From Clonostachys chloroleuca (Eukaryota; Ascomycota; Sordariomycetes; Hypocreales; Bionectriaceae): a DNA stretch of 64,000 bases. The stretch is taken from assembly GCA_037952775.1 (NCBI GenBank), contig JBANAY010000003.1, positions 8,432,001 through 8,496,000 of the forward strand, written 5' to 3'. The notes below the pieces were generated by a model. It was not told the DNA's origin, ran no database searches, and was given only the letters and a program-made list of their open reading frames with translations. A program made the position numbers and the translations under genes. Below are positions 46,301-57,525 of this stretch, piece after piece (the first letter of the stretch is position 1; each line of letters begins with the position of its first letter).

Positions 46301-46964
46301 TTCTCTCAGTCCAGCAGCGGCCAGGATGCGTTGTCAGGGCAGGCCTCCGCTCGCTGTAAATTGTGTAGGTCCCTCCGCCTAGGCTCTGTTGGTGCTAAGT
46401 GCAGTTGCCACTGGCAGTGCTAGGCCAATCTGAGCTGCTGATGTGATTTGACTGGGGACGTGGCATGACGTGAAGGAATCCCTGGATGATGGATCCTCCA
46501 CCGAGAGCAATTTCCAGCGGATGGATCTAAAATAGAGAGCCGTCCAACCATCCTTGGCCAGCACCCCTGCCGCCGTGTGCCTGAGCTATCGTGGACTGTG
46601 CCGACAGTCTCCAGTCCACCCTGCAAGGGACCGCAGTACCTGCAGCCAGCCAGTAACGCGGCCTCCGGGATGGGTGGACTCACTGTGCTGCACCCGCAGA
46701 CTTTTCCAAACAGCCAATTTCCGTGCCCAAATTGGCGAGGTATACTTAATGGCACTGCTTCCCCCTCTCACCAGCCGCTTCTGCCTCTCCACCCCATCCA
46801 CACTCACTCGTCTCGACGACAGCAAATACACTCTTTTTGAAAGACCTTTCGCGTGCTATTTTTCATACACCAACTCGCAGCTTCTGCCGCCGGTCGCCAT
46901 TCAATCTCTTGCTCACGTTCCTTGTTGACGAATTCTTCACACGTTTCACGACACTCCAATCAAA
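43358..46964. other. Gene-free 3.6 kb
   Basis: No supported gene. The longest frame (44132-44782, 216 residues) has no domain, a basic random-like composition and competing frames over the same DNA. The last 200 bp before 46965 are C/T-rich and form the leader of the GPI-anchored protein gene. Confidence 0.45.
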
Positions 46965-47465
46965 ATGCGTTTCTCCGTCGGTATCGTCGCTGTCTCGGCT
47001 GCTCTCGCCAGTGCCAGCATTGCCCCTTCTGGCAACCCCGTTGGATCGGATGAGACCACCACTCTCACCTCCACCACCTACAGGACCACCACCGTCACCG
47101 AGTGCGCTGCTACCGTGACCAACTGCCCTCTCAAGAGCAGCACCCAGGTCCCTGTTGTCACCATTCCCACCACAACCCCCGTGGTGACTCCCTCCAGCAG
47201 CAAGGTCACTCCTTCGTCCTCGAAGGTCACTCCCTCTTCCTCCGCTGTCAGCTCCAACTCTCCCCACTGGTCTGTCAACACCACCACCACCGTTCGCCCT
47301 ACTGGCGGCGTTCCTACCACCATCCTCCCTACCACCTCTGCTGCTGCCACCACCGGCAACAACAGCCCCAACCAGCCCAGCACCAGCGCCGTCCCCACTG
47401 CCGGTGCCTCCAGCTTCGCCGCATCTGGTCTCCTGGCTATCGCCGCTTTCGTTGCCCTTCTCTAA
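46965..47465 (+). CDS. GPI-anchored Ser/Thr-rich cell-surface protein
   Basis: A single exon of 166 residues. It starts with a signal peptide (MRFSVGIVAVSAALASAS) and ends with a hydrophobic stretch (FAASGLLAIAAFVALL) preceded by small residues, the pattern for GPI attachment. The middle is almost all Ser, Thr, Pro and Val, with a direct repeat of SSSKVTP and an ECAATVTNC segment that can form one disulfide. Such proteins are O-mannosylated and end up in the plasma membrane or cell wall. Codons are strongly C-ending, as in highly expressed fungal genes. The exact role is unknown. Confidence 0.9.
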   Translation: MRFSVGIVAVSAALASASIAPSGNPVGSDETTTLTSTTYRTTTVTECAATVTNCPLKSSTQVPVVTIPTTTPVVTPSSSKVTPSSSKVTPSSSAVSSNSPHWSVNTTTTVRPTGGVPTTILPTTSAAATTGNNSPNQPSTSAVPTAGASSFAASGLLAIAAFVALL

Positions 47466-50175
47466 GCGACACGGCTCTTTGAGTGAAATCCCTGGCTTAG
47501 GGCGCCACTGTGGCGATCGTTTTCTATTTAGGCACAAACAATGAACACCCCCAGTTGTTGGACAAATGATATCCCTTGAGTTCTGGTTTTATTCTTGATT
47601 ACAATGTTGTGCGCGTTGGCATAGGCGGCCGACATCTTCGCTTCTACGGGGACAGGTGCTTGTTGAGAAGTATTTCGCTTCGCTTTATATTTTAAAAACC
47701 TAACATTCTTCTGTATATTTTCTGGATATCGAGATTTGCAGAGCGAACTAGATTTCTCTGGTAATGGTTGTAAACCATATTGAACTCAATTTTATGACAT
47801 GAAACATGATAACTCTTCTATCTCTCCACATCAGTGACAATTGATGCCGGTATACTTAATATGAAGTATCAAACTTCCGGAACATAGCTCTCCTTTTCCC
47901 CATTGTGCTTGACTCGCAGTAGCTCCTTTGATTTCCCCATGCTTTCCGTAATCAAAGTCTGGAACCGAGCATGGTCGAGTCCACCAGGGTCCGTCGCTCG
48001 GTAGCTCTGGAAACCATGGGCGCTGGCGCCATGCGGCCTGAGGCTAAGTCAGGTACGCGCATGGCACTTTTTTGGCCGCTACCCCTTCGTGGTAATTAGC
48101 GCTCCCGGGACCACGAGAAGCTTTTCTCCCTCGGCGAAGTAGTTCCCCTGTCGATCAGTCATCAGCCTCAAGTGTTCCTTTAGCCACCCGAGCTAGTGTC
48201 ACTGTGGCTTTGCCACCAGACCTCGAGCCCGAGATCTTCGAGTGAGATTTGCGGCGCATCAATTAGCTCTCTCTTCTATAATGGCAAGATTTGACCATGT
48301 TGTTTACTCTGCCCTGACAACCTGGGACACAAATGCTCAGACTGCTTGCGCTCAGTTGTACGATTGATGAGCGGATATGGACCGCCACACTTTTTAACCT
48401 GCCGGTACAATGAGGTACCTGTGTTCAACGGTCGGTACATCCACTTACAATACGCGGACCTCAGCAACTGGAATATGGTTATCCAAGATAGTTCGATCAT
48501 CGTGGCCTAGCCGGATCAACTAGATAATCAGACATAGTTTTTGACAATCAAAATACGGTTCTCACCTCCCTTTCTAAGACAACAACACACCCGAACTCCA
48601 TGGTAATTCCACTACCTGAAATAGGTACCTACCTATCTCGTTGTGAATGTGCACTATCCGGACACCACAGTTCCAGGGCTCAACGGTCTAGGGTACATAG
48701 GTACTCTTTTCGGCCTCTTTCTCAACGACACATGCTTCTCCCAAACATACACAATTTGTGACTCGTTTGCACCAGGAACGACTTTGAATCATCGTCTCTT
48801 TCTTCACTCGCTGGCTTGTTTGCATTCTTTTAGCAGTCAGACATCTTAGGTAGCTCCTTTCAGCGTTTCAAATTACCCTTTGCCGCCCCTCTTGGCAGTT
48901 GATCAACCAGGCGGAGCCTCCATATCCGACTCGAACCCACCTCTCGCACAGGCAAGATCTGAATTGACAACAGATCTCAAACCCAAAGAAAAACCCTCCG
49001 GTGTACTGTCTCCGGCAGGAATGACGGGATGAAAATCACGGACAAGGTGAACATGCAGACGTATGCTGCTATGTACTCACCATGAATGCATGTTTCAGTC
49101 TCCCTAGCAAGTCCCATCACCTAATTCACACGTTTCTCTTGCCGAAACCTTGCCCCCTTTTCCCGCGCTGCCTTCCGCATTCCCAAGGCAAGAATCCGAG
49201 ACATTTCGTGGATCGGGGGTTCCCCCAATCACAGGCCCATCCTTTCCCTCGGCGCCCATAGCGTAGGGCCCCAACCGTCGATCGAGCGCCACCGCGCAAT
49301 CGTTCAAGACAAGGCTTTCGAATCGAGTATGATCTGCCCGGGTTATGACGAACTATTGCCTCCAAGTCACCGAGGGGCGGCTTGAGCGTTTTTTTTAAAT
49401 CACTTTTCTACTGATTTTGTCATTGGGGATCTAAATCTGAAGTTGAGGGTGCGGGGGATTTGCCGACGCCTGTCTCTAATCTACATCGTCAAAAACATCC
49501 CAGAAAGATTCCATTTGCGCTGTGTCTCAGACATATGCTCGGAGCCTCCGACCTGAGCCATTGACCTTCCACCTCCAATCGAGGTGCTGGTGCCGTGCTC
49601 TTGTATTGTGAAGAAAGAAGCTCTGTGCAAAGATAAAAAAGATGAGAGAAACAGAAGCAAAAGGGTGCAAGAAACTGGTCAATGATAACTCTGTGGCATT
49701 TTTATGTATAAAGCAAGAAAACAAGAAGATAAAAATCAAGAAATCAAAAGGCATGAAAGGAATGACAACAGAGGGAAGGGGCTCAGTAGAGGCCACTTCA
49801 CCCCGTCCAAAATATCCAACGCACGAACTAACAGTAAAACAAGAAGAGTTTGCAAAACAAGCCGAGTGGATGGGAAACCGAACCCTCCCATGGGGGAAAG
49901 ACAATAGAGAATCAGATGAGTCGTTCCCAGAAGGAAAAGGGTATAGATGGTCCGACCCCAAGCTGCCCTGCTTGACAGGTCACATATTGGAAAAGATAGA
50001 AAGAAACAAAAGAACCTGGTGGGGAATGAGCGCCAGGAGGAAACTGATTTGCGGTACACTTGGCTTGCGCCGGAATGTCTATAATTTTTTCTTTTCGTTC
50101 ATTCTGGAAGGCTTCTATAGAATTCCAGAAGGCTTCTAGCGCACAGGGCCGAAGAGGTGAGGTATTGAGCCTCGC
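47466..50175. other. Gene-free 2.7 kb
   Basis: The 3' flank of the GPI-anchored protein gene and unassigned DNA. A 165-residue plus-strand frame (49642-50139) is A-rich and probably antisense to the 3' UTR of the next gene. Two AGGTACCT palindromes occur at 48413 and 48623. Confidence 0.45.
50102..50138. repeat. 16-bp direct repeat with TTCnnGAA cores
   Basis: TTCTGGAAGGCTTCTA at 50102-50117 and TTCCAGAAGGCTTCTA at 50123-50138, period 21. Each begins with a TTCnnGAA dyad, the core of heat-shock elements. It lies just past the stop of the minus-strand Cys-rich gene. Confidence 0.7.
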
Positions 50176-50508
50176 TTAGGAGCACGGCTGGCCACTTGCG
50201 TTGGCGGCGGCGCATGGCGCGCAGAGGCCCGTGTTGGAGTCGGCCAGGTTTTGGCAGTAGTGGGTGCTGTTGTGGGCGCAAAGCTTGTTGGCGTATGAGT
50301 TTAAGCCGGGGACGTTTGGCCGGTGAGAGAATGGAGCCTCGCCACAGCAGAAGTGATCCAAGTGCATGTGTGGCGGGAGCGGCATTGCCGGCGTCTCATC
50401 CCCGTGATGGTGGACCGGAGCACGCCGTGCTACCTCGGGGAACACGGAGGCCGGCTTGGGGATGGTGGTGACGTCGGCCAATGGAGAGGAAACGAAGAAG
50501 GAAGCCAT
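50176..50508 (-). CDS. Small Cys-rich protein, function unknown
   Basis: A single exon of 110 residues with no signal peptide. The N-terminal half is Pro/Val-rich; then come a His cluster (HMHLDHFCC), NKLCAHNSTHYC and a C-terminal GLCAPCAAANASGQPC. The spacing of Cys and His could bind metal, which is inference. A TATAAAA element lies about 98 nt upstream on the same strand, and the start context (ACCATGG) is good, so I believe the gene is real. Family not recognised. Confidence 0.65.
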   Translation of the reverse strand: MASFFVSSPLADVTTIPKPASVFPEVARRAPVHHHGDETPAMPLPPHMHLDHFCCGEAPFSHRPNVPGLNSYANKLCAHNSTHYCQNLADSNTGLCAPCAAANASGQPCS

Positions 50509-50605
50509 GGTGATTTATTTTTCGTCCTGGTGTTTGGAAATGCTTGAGGATTGATGGTGGTGGATGAGTTGAGGACGTAGGAGTGTAAGTGGGCAGGCGG
50601 TCTGC

Positions 50606-50612
50606 TTTTATA
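50606..50612 (-). promoter_or_regulatory. TATA box for the small Cys-rich gene
   Basis: TATAAAA on the minus strand about 98 nt upstream of the ATG at 50508. Confidence 0.55.
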
Positions 50613-53600
50613 ACAAGGCTGTCAATGCTGTTGTTTGTCGAGTGAAGAATGTGACTTGTTTTGCTTGTGGAACGGGAACAATGGTCGATGGGATGCCTTT
50701 GGCTTTATATATTGGAATGAATCATCCCAACTTATGATCTGTGTAGTTTGGATGGTACCTCGTCGAGGCACACCCTTCCACCCACATCAGGGAGGGTAGG
50801 GCACGGGTTGTCCTCATGGCAAGCAGGTATCCCCTGCCATTGACAAAGCGTCCTTTTGGAGCCGAGCTCGTGAGCGACAGGTCAGCTTCAAGTCACTAGA
50901 TCTCGTCTGTGTGTAGCCTATTCATCGGATGTCGTGGGGTGTCTGCTGATGGTGGACCCGAGGTTAGGCAAAATGGTTATAAATGATCCTCTCGGGGGTG
51001 TTCACTCACTTACGACCAGACCAAACAATGGAGCAGGGACCGGCTGCTAGTCAGTGCCCCAGGTAAGGCCAGCCAAGCTCCCGGAGGCTCGGGAGTCAGA
51101 TAGCTCTGGAGCCATGTACCACTGCACGAAAGTACACATGCGCTCGCACACCCACACACCCACCGGCATCTGGCACCCCAAGGGCAGAGCAGACTCCATG
51201 TCTTGGATCACGGTCTTCTAGAACGGATGGGGCTCTGGTGCTCGCTGGAATGCCAGCGTTGCAATTGCGCACCCCCTTCCCGGTCGCAAAAGCAGACTAT
51301 CCAGTCCTCCCCCCAGGGCTGGCTGTCAGCGATTTAGGGCGTGTAGATCGAGGCGATGGGATCAATGGGTCGGCCCAGCCGTTGTCGTGCCTTCTCCACA
51401 TTAGGTATTTTTTTCGCCCTCATGCCCTGCCAAGCCGAGCATGCAGGCAGGGAACAGCCGCTCCGCAAACTGCATTCAACTCGCTTCTCTAAAATGAATG
51501 TTGCACAAGACCTGCCGGCTGAACTGATAAGATTAATAATATGCACCACGCATAGAGACAGTCGTAATTGCAATTCAGAAGACGTTCGATGGTAATAATA
51601 GCCATGCTATTGGATTGGACAGCACCCATCCCCTCATTGTCCGAGAGCGAGAGGGGAGGGGAGGGAGAGAGGGCAGTCCTCGCCGCACACTGGCTGTCAT
51701 TGGTGATTAGCGGCTGGGCAGCTGGGAGATATGACCTGCCTCTGCCCAGTGAACAGGCATCACAATGGGTGGAAAAAGACTGGTGTGTTGTCCAGGTCTG
51801 GCTCTGGCCTCTCCTACTGGTGCGTGCGCCACTGGTTCTGAAGTGTGGCTGACACGGCACAACCCCTGACCCCGGTCGACTGTGGCTCCCGCTTAGGAGG
51901 GACAGGCCCTACTCGCAACGCACCACGAGGCACAAAACGAGAACCTGGACCAACGAGAGTCCTGTCCTGGAGTTGCTTATTGAGAGCAGCCCCCAAAGCC
52001 CCGCGGCCTACCATGTCGAGATCCAATAACGCTTTGGGAAACCGCCCTGCCGCCCGTTGACTATTCCTGCACACGAACTCTTGGCCATCTTAATTGCGCT
52101 CCCTGTCCTTGTCCGGCAGCGGAGCGGCCCACTCCAGCAGGATGGATCACATCTAACCTTCGTGACCGGATCGTCGAATAATCGACGGGCAAGACTGTCT
52201 GGCCGCACGGCTCAATTAAATCGGCGAAGCACTTACCATCTTTCCGACCTCATCTGACTCAGAAACAGAGTGGTTCATGCGGGCCTGAGCGTCGTGTATA
52301 GCTTCACACAAGGACAGAGAGGTACGGCCGAACCCACGGCAGGGCGTCGACTAGCCGTCAGTTTGCCTTGCCCCTGTCATCTCCGTCATGGGCAGAGGGT
52401 AGCTGCGACCAATTAGCGATATGTTGCCAGCCATTCTCAGGATGCTTCGGCACCTGGTAACGCAACAGCATTCAGCAGTGTATCATTTTCTGTGGCTGAT
52501 CGCCCGCACAGGGCTACTTGATCGTGTCTGTGACCCTTCTTAGGTAAAATCTGCGTCATAATTGAGCGCAATACGCTTCTGCTCTAGACCTGCTGTCGAC
52601 TCAATTCGACATCTATCAACGCCAGTTGTCGATCAGCCTTCGTCTCCATGTTGTTGTGTCATTGATCCATAGCCAGGAAGCAAATTTCCGGTTTGAGATA
52701 CCGCCTGCGACTTCTCCGTCATTGAACATCAATGCCCCTAGCCCCCAAGGCTTGGCTTGATTGGCAGCATGGTATATGGTATGCAATCCCTGCATTCTCC
52801 TCTCTCCGCCTTTCCACTGCATAACGGAGCCACGCCTTTTAATGTCCTCCAAAGCCAACTAGCACGCGAGTACCGACGTGAACCGAAGGCCGCACCTCCC
52901 GAACGCTCGGGCGGGGGGCGCCGAAAAGTAAGTAAACCGCAGTGAGGGTGTGTAAGAGAGACGCTGCACGTAGACGGAAACGATGGAATAGAGACGCTCA
53001 CATGGACTTCCGATTATGTGAGAGAGGCTGCCCACGCGGTGCGTCTGACCGTTATAGAACCGTTTGGAAGTCTAATTGCTGGACCCTTCGCTCAAAGTAT
53101 CATCAGCGGCGTGATTATGTGATGGGTGGATTTGTTATCCGGGTCGCCGTGGACTGCTGCCTCGTATCCTTCCTCCCTCGCGTTTTACAAATATCTATTT
53201 GTCCCTTCTACATATGGCTGATCTCGGTGTACGGTTGGTGACGTCGGATGTCAGATTAGGCCATCGGGAGTGGAGTTGAGTGACCGGCGAGTGACTGGTT
53301 TTCTATCTGACCAAGAGGCCATCCGTCTACGTCAATGCTGAGCAGGTTCTGGCCCTCGTGGACTCACCGAAGGCCAATGGGGACTGCCGTCGACGGCCAT
53401 TAGGAACTTAAGCGTCCCGTGGGATCAGACGATTTACCTGTTCCGGGGTGAGGTGTATACTCCTTCGTCAAATTACCACTAAACAGAGGATATCGTGAAG
53501 AGCAATCCACAAAAAGGAGCTTGATATGCAGCCCTATGTCTCCGGGATGCAAAGCTCCATCCCGTAATCCGCCTTGTAAAGCGGCAGGGGATTGATTGAT

Positions 53601-54849
53601 GTGGTTGGAGACTTGTTGCTCTCGACCTTTCAGCCGCGCGTGTAGCGCATATTAGCTCGAACTCCCCTACCACATCTGGGCATATTTTAGCGATGAGCAA
53701 GGATAACTCAATTGCGAAAATAAGCCAGGGGTTTCTGGGATGCCATTGGATAATTCGCCGCGTCTAAGATTTCCTGGGACTTTATCTCAGGCTGATCGCG
53801 GCTGGATCGTGGCGCAGGCAGGGCGGAAAACGCCTCATGATATTCAGCTCTGATGGGGATCGAGCGCGCTTGTATCAAGAGAGATGTGGACGCATTGATT
53901 GTCAGAAACAACCACCGTCAGCCAGCGCGCGCTTACAACTGAGTCAACTCTTCAGCGGGAGTGTCACTCATCTTGTCATGAAAGATATCCCTTGTTTGTG
54001 TTTTGCCGATCAAGGCCCCCAAGTAACCAAGCGGCAAGCTATCCGTGCCTCTTCGTGACAAGATTTTAGCCCCCAAAGAGCAGGCCTCATACGAGCTCAT
54101 AGCAAGCTAATTGCTATATGAATCAATGCATCGAATATGAGGCTTGGATATCGCCATCTCTGGATAAGCAGGCTGGGTTTCTTCTCGGGGGTGGTTGTAA
54201 AAGTGTTGAATGTATCATCATGAGAGTTTCAGAGTCTCGTATTACTTGGAGCTGAGGTTGGAATCTGTAGATCCCAGCAAGGATTATTCGGCAAGTGATG
54301 CCCACGAGGAGTCAACCTGCCCCTGCCTCTTTTTCCGACGGTTGGGATCACTCACGGAACAACCCGAGACTTATTACTCGATGACGACTGTCTCTGACAT
54401 GTTAGTGAAGCAGAGCTAGGTCGCACTTGTCGACATTATACTGGTCTCTCACCAAAGTCCCAGTGATAAGCGTCGCCGTCCACTATCTTATCGGGATAGT
54501 CCTGTTGACTTATCCTCGCACTCCCATTTGCTAGGCCAAACAGCTGGCACTGACAGCTTGAGTGCTGTCACTTCTGTGTACTAAAATAGTGGGCCAACTG
54601 TCTATTCACCGCCCCCCTAACTAAAGCAATTAGTTGGTCCCCTACTGAAGCCACAGGGGGGATGGGCGCTAAAAGGAACTAGAACCAGGGGGAGGGGAAA
54701 ATTCCATTGAGGGTATGCTGGCTTCTCGTCTGGTCCTCGACAGCTGTCTCCAACCTCCCACCGTCAACACCCCAGGCCAATTGCCAGAAAATTTCCCAAT
54801 TGACCCTGATTGACTGACTGTGGCCGGTCGTGCTTTCAGCTCGCCCATT
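50613..54849. other. Gene-free 4.2 kb
   Basis: Many short frames on both strands but no domain, splice model or repeat that I can support. The last part before 54850 contains the C9-methyltransferase promoter. Confidence 0.45.
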
Positions 54850-56710
54850 ATGTCCAAGTCAGAAGTGAAAGAGAAGGACTTCGTGTTCGTCAAGACTCCC
54901 GCCGCCGTCCCCTATGCCCCTGCAGAGGACTGTGGTGTCCCCATCACCAAGGTATGTTCGAATACTGCATGAATGCGCAGCCGACATGCTCACGTCTCCG
55001 TGGCTGTCCCCCTTGGTTGATATTGCCAGAATTGGTGTCTATCCATGGGCTCAAGCTATGGCGCTTCTCGCAATTCCTTACCCTCATGCCCGCGATCATT
55101 CCGGCTAACCCGCCGCTTCTCAGTCTCCCGCGATCGCCAATGCTCCTCTCCCTGCGGATGGCTCCGGCGCCGACTCGTTCAGCAACACTCTCCTGATCTC
55201 CCTCCTGGTCGGCGTTCCATACTACCTCAAATGGAAGGTCGGTGGTGGCCTGAAGACCTTCGTCTTCTTTGCTGTCCTTGTCGATCTTCCCCTTCTTGCT
55301 GCCTTCTGGCTCATTGTCTCTGCGGTCAGCCCCCGCAAAACTGAGAAGGCTCGCCTCCCCAACCGTGGTGTTGAGCACTACCTGGACTTCAAGAACGAGG
55401 CCGATCGCCTCAAGTACCGTGGCCAGACCAAGATCGCAATGGAGACGTTCCACGAGATGTATTTTGACGGTGAGGTTGACTTCAAGGGCGATGCTCTTGA
55501 GGCCCTCGAGTACCGCCACGACTGGGCCAGCTTCCGCTTCACCATTGGCCTCATTCGCTTCTTCCTTCTTGGCTTCCTCCCCGAGATGATCATGCACACT
55601 CGTTCCCAGGGTATGTAATCAGCGCAGTATATTCTGCTGAGCTCTTTGGCCTAGACACTAACGAGGAATCTTCTAGACGAGGAGCAGGTTCGTGACCACT
55701 ATGACCGCGGTGACGACTTCTACGGTTGGTTCCTTGGCCCTCGTATGATCTACACCTCAGGTATCATCAGCGACATCGACCGTGAGGAGACACTTGAGGA
55801 GCTCCAGGATAACAAGCTTGCCGTTGTCTGTGAGAAGATCGGACTGAAGGAGGGTGAGACCATGCTTGATCTCGGCTGTGGTTGGGGTACTCTCGCGCGC
55901 TTCGCTAGTGAGCACTACGGTGCCAAGGTCACTGGTGTCACTCTTGGTCGCAATCAGACTGCTTGGGGCAACAGCGCCATGCGCAAGGTTGGCATCCCTG
56001 AGGAGCAGAGCAAGATTGTGTGCTGCGACTACCGTGATGTCCCTGTCCCCGAAGGTGGCTACCAAAAGATTACCTGTCTCGAGATGTCCGAGCACGTCGG
56101 TGTCCGTCACTTCTCTGGTTTCCTCTCTCAGATCTACAACATGCTTGACGACGATGGTGTCTTCTTCATGCAGTATGCTGGTCTCCGTAAGGCTTGGCAG
56201 TACGATGACTTCACCTGGGGTCTATTCATGAACAAGTACATTTTCCCTGGTGCTGACGCTTCGACCCCTCTTGGTTGGACCATTGACAAGCTCGAGGCCG
56301 CTGGTTTTGAGGTTAAGGGCATTGACACCATCGGTGTTCACTACTCCGCTACTCTCTGGAGATGGTACCGTAACTGGCTCGAGAACCGTGACAAGGTCGA
56401 GGCCAAGTACGGCAAGCGCTGGTTCCGCGTACGTTTCACTCTTCCAGTTCTTGTTTTAGGTTAACATGCTGACTTGATTTCACAGATCTGGGAGTACTTC
56501 CTTGCCTACTCCACCATCGTCTCTCGCCAGGGCAGTGCCACCTGCTTCCAGATTGTGCTGGTTAAGAACCTCAACTCCACCCACCGTATTGAGGGTGTTC
56601 CTAGTCAGTACGGTCTTGACGGTGCTCTAGAGCAATTCAAGGCCAAGTTCGACCTTGAGTCCTGGGCTGGCAAGAACAACGTCAAGACTCCTTCCGAGTA
56701 CCTGCAGTAA
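54850..56710 (+). CDS. Sphingolipid C9-methyltransferase
   Basis: Four exons, 54850-54951, 55124-55610, 55677-56428 and 56486-56710, with introns of 172, 66 and 57 nt; about 521 residues. Two membrane helices lie near residues 55-100 (NTLLISLLVGVPYYL; FVFFAVLVDLPLLAAFWLI). They are followed by a cyclopropane-fatty-acid-synthase-like methyltransferase domain: RDHYDRGDDFYGWFLGPRM, the SAM-binding LDLGCGWG near 259, EMSEHVGVRHF and FMQYAGLRK. The two N-terminal helices plus this domain are typical of the fungal enzyme that adds the C9 methyl group to the sphingoid base of glucosylceramide in the ER. C-ending codons dominate, suggesting high expression. Confidence 0.92.
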
Positions 56711-57525
56711 GGGTCGTAGCTCTGAGTGTACGGCAAAATCTCCAACCAGCCAATTGGAATATTATTGGCAAGGGCCTTATTGTTCTAGATCCCGGATGGC
56801 CCGCAAGTCGATTTTGCCAAGTATGCTACCAAAGTGCCGGTCCGTGTACGACGAGGCGGAAATGACCTAATCACTTCTCACTAATCAGGGCGTAGCGAGG
56901 CGACTCGCCCCCTGTCAAGTCTGGGTTGGTCAAAAGGAGAAACACAGAGCATCATTGTGCTCTTTGTGTTAGATAGGCTGCTGCTGGCGGATGATCTAAT
57001 ATCGCATAGACCAAAAGATCTGCTAGCAACATGTGAAACGATGGGATAGGATTCGAATCTGAACGGGTTAATGCCCTTGTGGTTCATGTGATTTACACAT
57101 CTAATATTTTACGATTAGACGTAGTAATGAAATAATGGTGTCTTAGGAATCATCAATAACATTTAATTTCGGCGGTATGTGGTGTAGACAGATGGAGGAC
57201 CTAAAGACGGCTTGGTGCATGGCCGGATCTTCTCATACGACACATGATTATTGAAGTAGAAGTCTCTCATGGTGCAACAGTATCTTTTTCATTGAGGCAC
57301 ATGTGATACTTAATGAGTTGGTTGCTACAGACCGAACAGGTTTAATAAGTAGCAATATAAAACTATTTGGGTACACCTATGCCGATATAGGGTAGGTAAG
57401 CTGTCTGCTGCACCAACTTCAAACTTAACGCAATAGAATATGATCTCATCCGTCGAGCCGGAAATTCGACATTTTGCGCCCCTCTCATCTCACATAGGCT
57501 CGCAATCATAGCAGATACGCGGATA
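56711..57525. other. Intergenic, AT-rich, no gene seen
   Basis: Between the C9-methyltransferase and the HTD2-like gene. A tRNA-like GATTCGAATCC on the minus strand near 57050 was examined and rejected. Confidence 0.5.

Noticed and set aside
48925..48965. tRNA-like GGTTCGAGTC on the minus strand
   Set aside because: The T stem does not pair and no A box stands upstream.
49642..50139. 165-residue plus-strand frame
   Set aside because: A-rich, Lys-rich composition and position antisense to the 3' flank of the Cys-rich gene suggest it is not coding.
57030..57100. tRNA-like GATTCGAATCC with a GGGCATTAACCC part on the minus strand
   Set aside because: The loop size is wrong, the D arm is missing and the acceptor ends pair poorly.
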